From contig JBBDHG010000032.1 of assembly GCA_037951165.1 (NCBI GenBank), forward strand, positions 8,857,001 to 8,921,000: a DNA stretch of 64,000 nucleotides, given 5' to 3'. Below, in pieces: positions 49,851-61,900 of this stretch. A model generated the notes under the pieces. The model saw only the letters and a program-made list of their open reading frames with translations. It did not search any database and was not told the origin of the DNA. Each line of letters begins with the position of its first letter. Position 1 is the stretch's first letter. The stretch comes from Lophius americanus. Taxonomy: Eukaryota; Chordata; Actinopteri; Lophiiformes; Lophiidae. The position numbers and the translations under genes were made by a program.

Positions 49851-52749
49851 TTTGGTCCCTCAATCTCAAAATCCATTTAAATATGACAATTTCATAAGTT
49901 GTATTTTAAATTAAATTAAATTAAAACTTACTAGTTTTAATGATGGCCTTTTGCCAACTGCCTTTTCTCTGAACCATAATTGAATAAAGTTCCTGCTAAA
50001 TGGATTACACAAACCACCATAAAACTCTGAAATGTTGAATGTCCTTGTGATTGAAAAGATCTTCAGAGAGGTCAACACTGATGGGGATTAGAAATAAAAT
50101 GAAAGAAAGAAAAAACTTAAATTGTTTGGTGTATAGACAGTTTTGTGTAGGCCTATATATAAAGTGTTGTTTTCTGCTGGATTTGTGTGTTATGGGTTGA
50201 AATTTTCCCGTTCAATGTTGCATAAATTCAATTTTTTGGATCTATATTTACTAAGTTTTTTCGCAGGATGTTGTCTGTTTCTAACAATACCTCAATGGAT
50301 ACTTTAAAAATGCCACATGGCTGTATTTAAAAGAATATTTTCTGATTTGCAATGGTTCAGTAGGCAAAAACTTTTCCTCCTGTTTTCATGTACTTTAATT
50401 TACCTTTAAATCAACACTTTAAAGCTAGTGGTATATTCATGTTAGTCCAGTTCTTTGGTATCTGTATCTTTTCTGCATTATTACCCCCTTTATTCTTTTT
50501 TATTTTTAGTTATTTACTGGAATTGAGAGCATTACGCTCATTCTGCTGGAACAGTTTTTTACTGCAATACTCTTTCAAGTTATTTTATTTCAGAGCAGTG
50601 GATTTTCTGGTAGTGAATAAAAATCTGTTTATGATTGCTTTGTCATTTTTATTGGGAAATCAAAGTTTTATTGGAAATGTTGACTTAACTACACAAATAT
50701 TAAATCGTCAGGGGGTCTAGTGATCGACTGAGAGCACAGTGAATGACCTTAATCAACACCGGTTTCTAAGAAACTACCATTATCTGTTTTAACCGAGAAA
50801 TTCCACAAATAAAAGCTGGCATTCATGACAAACTGTTCAAGATGTCTCTTCCCCCTAAAATAGGGTTCCCAAGTGTATGCGGTAGAATCTATGAGTAAAG
50901 ATTATTCTCATAATTTGGTTTTTTTCTCTGTACATATATTTGCATTTAGAAGCAACTATTTGTTTATATTAGGTACATTTATTTTGTTTGGACATGTGTT
51001 CCTGGAGGTTCCTCTACATTGTAGACACACCACATACTTTGATTAATGGTTGTGTTTAAACCGTAAATGTAAAATGTATTTACCGTAATGTTGTAAAGTT
51101 GATTTTGTTACCAATGCCTGAGCCTTTTGCCGGTTGAAACATGCAGTTAAAATAAATACGCGAGCGCTTTCTTAATAGTTCATTCAGTGGTCTGTACCAA
51201 AATATCAATCTGGTCATATTTAACATATTTATAGGGACATTACATGCTACTTTTGAGTTGCACTAAACTTATTTTGACTTTTACCAGCTGTTATTAGCAA
51301 GTTAAGGCAGTTATAAACTGTAGATGAAAATGTAATGTCTTTACAAAGAATGTTTATTTTATATAGATAACAATGAAAATCTGTTTATCACAGTAACTGC
51401 TGTAAAAGCTGAGTAGGGAGACATCTTTGTTTAGTCTGTGAAAGTAGTGTTTCCCATTGTTTCAAAGTGATGCGCTCATGAAGTGCTTCTTCTATTCTAT
51501 TGTTGTTTCTATTGATGTGTTCTGTTTCTATTGTTGTGTTCTGTTTCTATGGTTTTGAATTGTTAATAAATCAAACAGAGACAATCTTGACAGGTGAACT
51601 TCATTGCACCTGTTTCCGGCTGCTTAATACAGGTCACATGAGTTTGTTCCTGCAGCACCCATCAGTGGGACCCGTAACATATGCTGCATGGAAAAAGAAT
51701 GTGCCACGTTTGAAATGGTGGATGGTGAATCCATCTCATCAAACTTCTTTTAATATTAATCCACGTCCCACGGCCACAGGGTGTATTTCATTTGATAGCA
51801 CTCATGAAAATACTTTCCCCTAATGAATTTCAAGATGTGAGCTTATCTGAAAAGAGTTTATTATTATCTGGTTGAGCTCAGCCATGGAGAAAACAGTTGA
51901 CAATAGTGACAATATTGCACTGAATATGCTTAAATAAGTGAAACCCTCTATCTTCTCTGCTGGGAAAACAAAAGCTACAAAGAAACTCTATTTCAAGGCT
52001 GAAGTCAACAGGACCGCTGATCATGTCAGACGATAGTGACAGACTGTCAGTTCCTCCAGGTGTTTGGCTGCTTCACCGTGTCAACATCAGACGCATGTGA
52101 CGAGTGCCTGAGAGTTCAGAATCAACGATCACGTAAAGTAAAGAAGTTATACAGCTGACGTGTTCACCTTTTAGGAAAACTGATATCAATGAGTTATTCA
52201 AAAGAATTGTGTCTAAAGACTGATATACATCACAAACAAGGGTACAAATGCCACAGGAAGAAAAACAACAGACATCTTCTCGAGCCGAAACAACAATCTT
52301 CTACAAAGAAGCTTATCTCCGCTAGGTTCTCTAGGTCACGTTCATTTGAAACTCATCATGACTCTTGATCCTTTGGATCACTCTGTTCCTGCAATCAAAT
52401 GGATTTCAAGTAGAAAAAATAAAGAAACAATTCAAATCATTCCACGAAAAAAAATGTCCTTCAAAAGGTTTTCAACGACCCCTCAATACCCATAATGTTA
52501 AGCTTTACCCCTCCTTTTCTTCTTTTTCATAATAGCCTCTGGTCAGTTTTTTTTGCTGTTTCCATTTGTGAAAATGTTTTTTCCAAGAGTTGATAAGATG
52601 TCAGCTCTGAATTGATGGACCAAAATCTAATTGTTTCCACTCTTTTGATGCTTGTTAGTCAATTTCAAGATGACAAATCAGCCGGTCGAGGTGCCCGCTC
52701 CGTTTCAAAATGGTGTTGAAAATGGAACCCTGTGGATTGAATCCTTTTT

Positions 52750-52901
52750 CTAGTTGGAGCAGGTGTTGATGTTCTTGCCGTCAGCAGCGTCCTCCACCAG
52801 TGCCAAGTGGTAATCAGTGGAGAGTGTGAAGTGGGACACACAGCCCACCAAACCTCCAACGTACTGTCTGTTAGTGTGAAGAGCAACCTCCTTCATGCCA
52901 C
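52750..52901 (-). CDS. egflam: egflam last exon (end of LamG3, stop)
   Basis: MKEVALHTNRQYVGGLVGC, the closing disulphide segment of LamG3, ending NINTCSN and TAG. The acceptor is CCTCTGAAG|GTGG, an AAG-type site. Continuity of frame with the upstream exon fixes this edge. Confidence 0.93.
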
Positions 52902-55900
52902 CTTCAGAGGGAGGATGCAGAGACGCAGACATTAGGATGAATGCTTCATCTACACTCACTTATGTGCTTGTGAGCTGGGGGCTTCACCTACCGACATATA
53001 AGGGTCCGTTAATGTTGAGTTGTCTCATCTTTCCAGCGGACCTGCCTGTTTTGGCTCCGTAGTCGTCCACAGTCAGTTTGCCTGACTGGCCATCTCTGAG
53101 GGGAAAATGATGACAGAAAAGGTTTTCATAAAAAGTACAAATATTATGTCATACTAATCTTTGGATGAATAACCTCCTCTTACTTTTGTTACACGTTGGT
53201 AAAATGTTCTCTAATGAGGGCAGTCATATATCTAGGGGTATTTTCAGGTCATGTGAACAATCCTGGATCCAGATGGTTATCTGAATCACCACCAGAACAG
53301 TCTCTTATCTGGGTTGTATGTGACCTACATCTCTATGAAGAGAAGAACTGGATTAATTTTAGGGGAAGGCTGGTTGTATATTTCCACCACTAGAGGGAGC
53401 TTTATCTCACAAATCACAGTTTCTGGTCCATAACTTCCTAACCGTTGGTCCATCTTAGTCCAAATTTGTGCATGTGAAATTCAAAAGGTTATATTTTACT
53501 CACTAGGGTGAGCTCTTTTATGAAAAACGTTTCTCCCACGTAATGACCTAACTGTCCTTACTCCAATTTAATCCAAGTTTAGCTCACATGAACCACCTCA
53601 GTAATGGGGGTAAAGTATCTATCTTCTACGTGTATTTGTCGTATTTTACTGTATGAGATAAGATTTTTAAATGTATTAATCTTCAATACTGAGTCACTAT
53701 GGGACCTTATCTTATAGAAGAGGTGCCCAAGAGGTAGAGAGAAATGCAGAGCTTCACTTGCAGGTATGTAAAAATAAAAATAAAAATAATTTTTATAATT
53801 CACCTCAGGTCTATCACAGCACAAGATAGAGAGAAGAGGAGAGTGTCTGCCTGAACTTGTTCTGGACATTCATTCATTGCATTTTTCAGTAAACACTTAT
53901 ACCGGACATTCAATAAAGCTGACAGTCTTTATTGTTCTTCACTGATGTTCATCACCTTCTTCACTTTGCATTCATGTCTGATGAACGGCAGCTGCAAACT
54001 GATGACTGGTGGTCATAGAAGTTCTAACTTATGATCAAATATCAATTTATGTTTTGGACAATTTTCCAATGATTGGGTCTTTTTTTTAATTTTAATATCA
54101 GTTTATAAGCCAGAAAAATGGGCCAGATTGATGCATTTAACTTTAAATCGTACAAAGTGTTCTTCCGTTGGAAAATTCCCGTGGACCCTCCTATAAGTTT
54201 AGCGGTTCACCCCCCACAGTTTTTGTAAATTCTGTGGGAAACACTGCTCTGTAAATCTATCTATTACGTGAAAATCATACAGGCCAAGTTCACATACACA
54301 ATGACAAATAACCTTCTAAACATTGTGAGACTGTTTGAGGTTATTAATGAGTCACATTTTGTTTGAGGAGTTCAATCAGGGGAATGCTTGTACAGCACAG
54401 GGGACTGGGGCTCTTGGGGACAACAGACTAGTCCTACTTAAAGAAGTTTAGTTAAAGTTAATTTCAGGTTGCATTTGGTTTGGCACATTTCCCACATTGA
54501 TTCAGGAAAGGATACCAGGAGACCAACATCAGCGCTCCTTAAAGCAGCACTCCTCTATACTGAACGTAGGTGAATGCTCAGACACAAAGAAAAGAAGAAA
54601 ATGATGACATCACGCTGCAGTATCTCTCTGCTCTATCTGCGCTACGTCAGCATCTTTGAGTTTGGGTTTTATGCTCCACAGCTTTGCTGTTGTGGTTCAG
54701 TCTCACCAGCTCTGATTCTTTCTACAAACTGCTCCACGTCTGCTGGACGTGTTTATTGAATCGTTTGCTGTAGCTGTGTTATGAGCAGATTAAGAACCAG
54801 CGATGTGTTCACAGCTTGTTCTGCTGACCCCAAGTGGACAAAGAAATGAACAGATGCAGCTTCAACATCTTACCTACGGGGATCAGCCACAACATTAACA
54901 CCAGCACCGGTTTCTGACCTCATGGCTGATCAGATCTGATTTATTTTACACCTTTCACCATATATTAATTAATATTTAGATTGTTCTTCCTTTAAATGCA
55001 TTTTTATCTCAGTACGACAGAACACGTGAATGTTGTTTGGAAACTGTTGAAGTAAATCTGAGCCACAGATGTGTGTTTAGATCGCTGCGGTGAATTAATC
55101 CATATTCTGAGCTTACCTCACAGCTTTGACTCTGTGCCACTTTCCATCGCTGAAGGTTCCGTTGACAGAGATGTTTGCTGCACCACTGCCCAGGTTATAA
55201 CTAGAACAATATGGACGAATACATTACAAGGGCACAGCTACTCACACAGAGTGCAGCAGGTCCATGTTTGTTTTATCAGTGCTCATATAAAACTTTCTAG
55301 GTTTCTAGGATATGCTCAGAGTTCAGGTCTGGTCCTTTCTAGGATTCCCTCTTGTCACACTCTTCTTGTAAATGTTCATCCTAATTATCGCCACATTCTA
55401 CATTCCTCCAACCATCGAGCGAGCTCAAGCTTTAACAACAAAGTTTTCTTTACAGGCTAGTTATTTCAGAAAACACTTTCTAGAAGTTCTTTTACTATTT
55501 TATAGACAAATACCTTAAGATTAAGGCGCCGCCCTGAAGGCCTATGGACAGGTAGTCACTGTTAGGCCTCATTGGACTGTCTCCTCGCCACAGCAACAGG
55601 CCGTCCTTAGCTGTGCTCTTGAAACGCATGAAAAGGTTGGTTCTGGACCCAGACACTCTGGAAAACAATTTAAATGCATGCATGTATTGCAAATAAGAGT
55701 AAAGAATTACTTTCATATTTGGTTGTGACAGAACAATAACAAAACAGGAATTAACGCTGTAATTTTGCGTGAAAGGTGAAGCACCAACCGTTTCAGGATA
55801 TCTCTGTTGTCATATGTCAGGTAACTTCGCCCTATGAACTGAGGAATCTCTATGGCTTCGGTCACAGCTGGGCAAAGAAAAAATTGTGTTCACGTCTTTT

Positions 55901-58900
55901 CATCACAGGGTGGAAACATCAGCTCGCATCTACGGACTCAGACAATGCTAAAGGACTAAGCTGAGGAGAAATGTATGGACGGAAGGATGTTCTCAGTAGG
56001 AGCTAAGGTAATGCTAGGTGGAGATGATGATGAGGTGCAGGGTGTTGAGATCTACTTTGTGAATTCACAGAAGTAAACTTACTGTTCAAGCAGTAATTCC
56101 CACACTCTGCTCAGTGAAAGTGTTAAAAACAAAGAAGGCACAGATAGGCTTAAGGGATTAGGTTGTCCAATATATAAAATGATATGGCATTACATGATCA
56201 AATTGAAAAAAAAAACCACATTCAATCCCCGACAGTTGAGATCATACTTCCTGTTCAAAGCCACATATTGAAGATTACCAAAAAGCAGCATTTTAATTAT
56301 TGATTCCATTACATTTGATTTAAATGCAGATCTTCTTTGGCTACATGTATATGAAAACAGATAGATATATCTTATGGTGTTTACCAAATCAACTTAATTG
56401 ATGTTTTTAGATATATGCTTATTCTAAATTTGGTGCCAGCAACGCATTTCAAACCAGATTAGACAGGGGAGAAAAAAGACCGGGAGGCAACAGAGCCCTG
56501 ATTGGGTATGAAATAGATATCCTCAACAGGAGGAAGTCGTTCATGAACAAGGATGGGCCAAGGTTAACCTCAGAACTTCAGGATTGTATGATTACTGCAC
56601 GCGTTCTGTTTTTAACTGTCTCACACTGCATGCCTGCTGTGTTTGGAACAACGCTTGCATGTTTTGGTTTTAAATTACACATGAGGCATAAACTATTTGT
56701 TCATTGTTCTTAAAAGCACTTAACAACCTCTAAATATTCATTCTGACGAGCAGCGCTTAGTTTAGACACCAATAGGAACGGTCTCATTTGCCCCCTGCTG
56801 CATAGATCCCAGTCAAAATCCATTTGGTATATTTACTCACTAAATTAAAACCACAGAAACAATCCCAACAGATATATTTAGTCTCTCTGCCAAAAACTAA
56901 CACTTTTCTGGATTATCATCTTTGACTAACCTTTCTGGCAGTGCCTGCCATCGTACCCTAGGGGGCAGTCACACTCATAACTATCCCACTTGGGCCTGCA
57001 GGTCCCTTCATTGGCACAGGGGCTTTGAACACATGGGTGTGCTGAGTTCGCCACATTAACTCCATCGGCCCAGTCAGTTGTTATTGGGATGGTGCGGTCG
57101 TTCAGAACCAGCTGGGTAAGTTAAAATAGGAGAAACAGACGAGGAAGTCAGAGGAGGGATAAAAATACCACCGATCAGAAGCATATAAAGTGAAATGGTA
57201 CTACCGTTATTTATTAAATCATTTTTTATGTTAACATTGAACTGTGCTTTGGTCCTGGTGGTGAAAATGATGATACCTTCTGAATAATTCCTGTGAAGGG
57301 CTTTGTTACGCTTGCCGTCCTTTTGGTTTTATCATATTCTGGTACTCCACCGAAGTAAAGAGGTGAACTGCAATTGATCTGAGTGAAAGCTCCCTTCAGG
57401 TAAAAAGAGAAAAATGAGTTAGCCCAACATGTCAACTACTCATCAATGAAAACATCTATAAGTCGTACGTCCAGAAGTTTTTTGGGTAAGAAATCGCAAC
57501 CGTTGGTCCAGCTTAGTACAAATTTGGTGCAATTTGGTGGTTAAAACCTACTCTCTCTACGGTAGAAAATGTTTTAGGATGGTGAATGCGGAGGTGACTG
57601 GTAACATCTATTAGTACGGCCTCCTTTCGCACGACTGTATCCCCACATTCCCTGAACACAGGATCACCCTCCACAGGGACGTAATCTTTTTTACACCATT
57701 TTTTACAGCGAGGGTCTGTGACGTCACACACCATGTGCGCATGGCTCATTTCAAAATGCTGTTGTTGTTAAGAGAGATAACATAACCGAGAGAAACGAGC
57801 GCTAAAAAGCCCATTCATTTGAAAATGGTGTTGCTGTTGTTAAATACGATAAGATTGTGGGTAGTTTACTTAGAATGATATTCATATTTTCATCTGTTAA
57901 TGACAGCGATTATCCCAAAATCGGTATATGTATAACAGTCCCACGTGACACAATATAAAAATCAAGAGTATGATGTGACATATTGTAAATAAAAGCATAT
58001 GAAGAGGAAAATTCTTCTGCTATTTGTGCAATTATTCAAATGGTCCTTTCAGACCAATCACAATGATCTAGCATTGAAATACTTGAATGTGAATTATGGT
58101 CATACGACACCTCAGCTATTCCTTCCTTTGGTCTCTGGCTGTCCACCTGAAGGATGCCACTCTTGGCTGTGCGGGACACCCTCAGCTCATGCCACGTGTC
58201 CAGACTGATCTGCTCTTCACTCCTGTAGCACAGGTTCACCACGTACAAAGCAGACCACTCCGTTAGAACATGTGAGAGTGATGCCAAAGAGACGTAACAT
58301 ATTGTAAGTGAAAGCATGTGAAGATGAAAATTGCAAGTCTTCTGCTGATTGTGTAATTAGATAAATGGTAGATAAATAGACAAGGGGATGTTTAAGAGGA
58401 CATCTAATTAGTACCTTATTGTAGCTCCTCCAGAGCCGCAGTCAAACCTGAACTCTACATATCTGTCCACAAGGTTGATAGCTAGGAAGTCCCCACTGTC
58501 TGCATCGTCACTGTACAGCAGGGTCCCATCAGGCATGGAGGGACGAAACGTCAGCTCAAACTCCGTGAAGGACAGATAGCTCTGAGAGGACTGAGGCCAC
58601 GGGATGACGGCATATGAAAACACTGTCTCATTAAAGAGAGGTGAGGACAGAGAAAAACCTGGGGAGATATTTAGGAATGATTTGAGAAAATTAAGATGCA
58701 AAAGAGAGGAGGATGAAACGAAGAAGAGGAAAGGACAAGAAGAGGAGAGGAAACAATAATCTTCAGCAGAATAAGTTTTCCCTTGTATTCAAATCTCCAG
58801 TAATTATCTTTAAACCGCCTTGTAAACAAGAAGTGTGTGTTTTTGTGTATATAGGGGCATAAGTAAGAAGGAAAATAAAGGGAACTCACTCTCCTCACAC

Positions 58901-61900
58901 AGATCTCCCCTGAAGCCGAGCGGACACAGGCAGATGTAGCCGTCTGCCCGGTTGGCAAAGCAGACGCCACCGTTGGCACAGCTGACTGGGTCGCACACGC
59001 TGTCACTGCACTCACCTGGAACAGGGTCGTGAGGAGAATTCACTAAGGTCAAACAAAGAGTCATGTATCTACCAAACTATAATCATTCAAGGACCATACT
59101 CTTAACAATATTAGGTGTACTTTGGAAGAGGAGTTCAAAGATGCTACTTAATGTGTTTACTCCTCTTCCTCCTGTGCCCAGCAGTGTTTAATCTCGTTCA
59201 AGTTCTGCACAACTGTTTGGTTGAGCTACTTTAAAGTCTTTATTACTTATTGGAAAATATGAGCTTCTTCACTTAACCTGTTTTTTATAATATGACCAGT
59301 GGCGGCATGTCCATGTAAAAGAGAAAGGGGCCTAGGATGGAGCCCTAGGGAGATACCTCTGGTCAGAAGGGCCACGGAGGAGGAGGCACTTACCAAGGGC
59401 TGTGGATAGAATCCTCTTTGATAAGGAGGATTTATTCATTTTTTTAGGGGGGGATATTAAAGCATGTGAGGAACTTACTACACATCATTTTGTAACCCGA
59501 TACAACACATTTTCTAAAAACATAATTGGTTGAACTAATTTAAATAACATATTGATTGATATCATTAATATTGACTATTTTTCATGAAATACAGAATTTC
59601 ATTAGGAAGGATTTTCATAAGGTTGATTTTTTACTTTTTAAAAACATGCTGTGTGTAAGAAATATACCTTATAAACATCCAAAATAAATAAAATATGCAA
59701 TGAAAAACATTTTTCCATTTTTTTTTTCTCAACACTTAAACATTTAGAATTTTCTTCTGAGATAGATGACAGATTTGACTGTTGGGCCAAATCCCCAGCA
59801 GATCTAACACACATGGTCTGTTCATGACCTGAACTAAAAAAAAAAAATATTACCTTTTATTTTTTAACTAATCTCATAAGTAATTTGGGTAGAGATTTTC
59901 CGGTTGCAGGAGTTGCTTAGCTACACTTAAAATTTTACATCGAGGCTGTTAAATTATTTTATTGCATTAAGTTCCATGCTTGCTCGCAGAAGAATACTAG
60001 AAAGAGACATGTTTCTTAAATTAGGAAAAAATACACACACATAGATCCTTCCTTATTCCCAGTAGACTCCCGTCAATCCACATAAACTCCAAAACACAGT
60101 GGATCTACAATACTGTAATAATTATCCAATACTCCACTGTGTGCAATATCCCTGTGCAATATCCTGATCTTCTGTGCAATGCACTTTGTCGGACAACCGT
60201 CATCTGTGTAATAACTGTCTTTATATGACAACTTCATTTGCTTATCAATCATATGTCTCTCAACGCCACTTTCAAATTCACAACATTCATGTTAAAGCTT
60301 TATAAAGCTGTACTGATCCACTACCAGGTCAGTATGATCATGATGGTGAAGTAGGAGAACTGTCTTCAGACTTCGTCAAAGGTGATATCTGGGACAGACT
60401 GTACGATGGACAGTAGAGTTATTACAAGTTCAAAAAAGTGAAAAGAACATTAATAACCGTCTCACTGTCACACTCACTGTTGGACAAAAACTCACAATAT
60501 TCATGTGTATATTCATACACTTGTCAGGGCCTTTCTGACCCAATCTGATGTCACAGAGTCAACGGTCTAGCAGGAACATGTCATTTTCTTTTAAATAAAA
60601 GAGATGTCCTGTCACCCCAAAACCCAGTTTCAGTGCTTGGAAGAACACCCATGAATATTCTTATTCAATAACTAAAAAGTAAATGTGTCTAAATTGAACA
60701 TAAAAGTATACTATTGTAATATGGGTGATTAACATATCAATAATATTACTGCATGTTGAAATGAGATTTTAGACCATGTCAGCAAATAAGAGTTGGTCAA
60801 TGACACAATGGTTAGAATATAATAATTATTTTTCCTAACAGATAATTTAGTATTTTGCGACGCAGCAGTCAGGCGCCCACCAATGTCAGCTCCACTCAGA
60901 GCTTTTCCCAGAGGCCAGGGTCTGATGTCTGTGTTCTTGTTGTTGATGGTCAGACTCTGAATGCAGCCGACGAAGCCTCGATTCGTCCCCGTGGCCCTGA
61001 CCAGCCAGTAAGCGCTCGGGGATCCACCCACATACAGAGGGGAACGGAAAGTGATCTTGGTGTACTGGCCCTGAAAGAGCGAGGACAAAATATACCGGGT
61101 GAATTAATGCTATAAAAATATTGGTCCACAAGGTGAGACGTCCTTTAACTGACATTGATTGAAAATATCTCCAATATTTTGTGCACATTGATTTACTGAA
61201 TGTATGTGTTACCTGTGAGCGTCCAGATATGGGGGTGTCGTTGTCGATACGGAGCCAGCCGCTCATGCCGTCTCTGAATATGGTGACTGTGTGCCACTGA
61301 CCAACAACAACCTGACTCTCGCTGACTATCTGAGCCACTCCTGTACCACAGTTAAACCTGAGGAACAGCAGACATCAAAAGCACCGGTGATGAGACCAAT
61401 TTATCCCGAAATTCATCTTTAATTTCCTCTTTAAATCTCTTTACATCATAGACTGTGTGCATTCTCTGTCTACATTTTTGTACACCTCCCTGAAGATGAA
61501 GACTCCACAGAGTAATTTGGCTTAAGACAATAGAATATTTCAAAATATAGTTAAATATATCAGTCATCAAAGCACCCAACAGGTTGAGGACCCCCAGAAC
61601 TACACAATAGGCATTCTTGCTAATTATATAATATGTATAGAAGTTGAAAATAAGTTGTTGAATTATTATATGATAACATTAAACTGATATAAAATGAGGT
61701 TCAGTTAGTTTTGCACAAAGCCAGCAGCTGTTGCATAGGTCCTTTAAAGGGCTTCTTTTACACTTTAAGCATATTTCTGAGCCTGTGGTGTTAACTTTTA
61801 CGCAAGTCAAGAAGTTTAAATCAATACGAGAATCTATTTTTAACAAGTAACTGTACTTCTGCTGTAAAAGAATGCCTGTACTCATTCTACCACATCTGGG

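Noticed and set aside
57513..57749. A 78-codon cysteine-containing minus-strand open frame in an egflam intron
   Set aside because: The CDVTDPRCKKWCKK spacing hinted at a zinc finger, but no histidine pairs fit and it would interrupt LamG2. It is probably intron or transposon-derived sequence.
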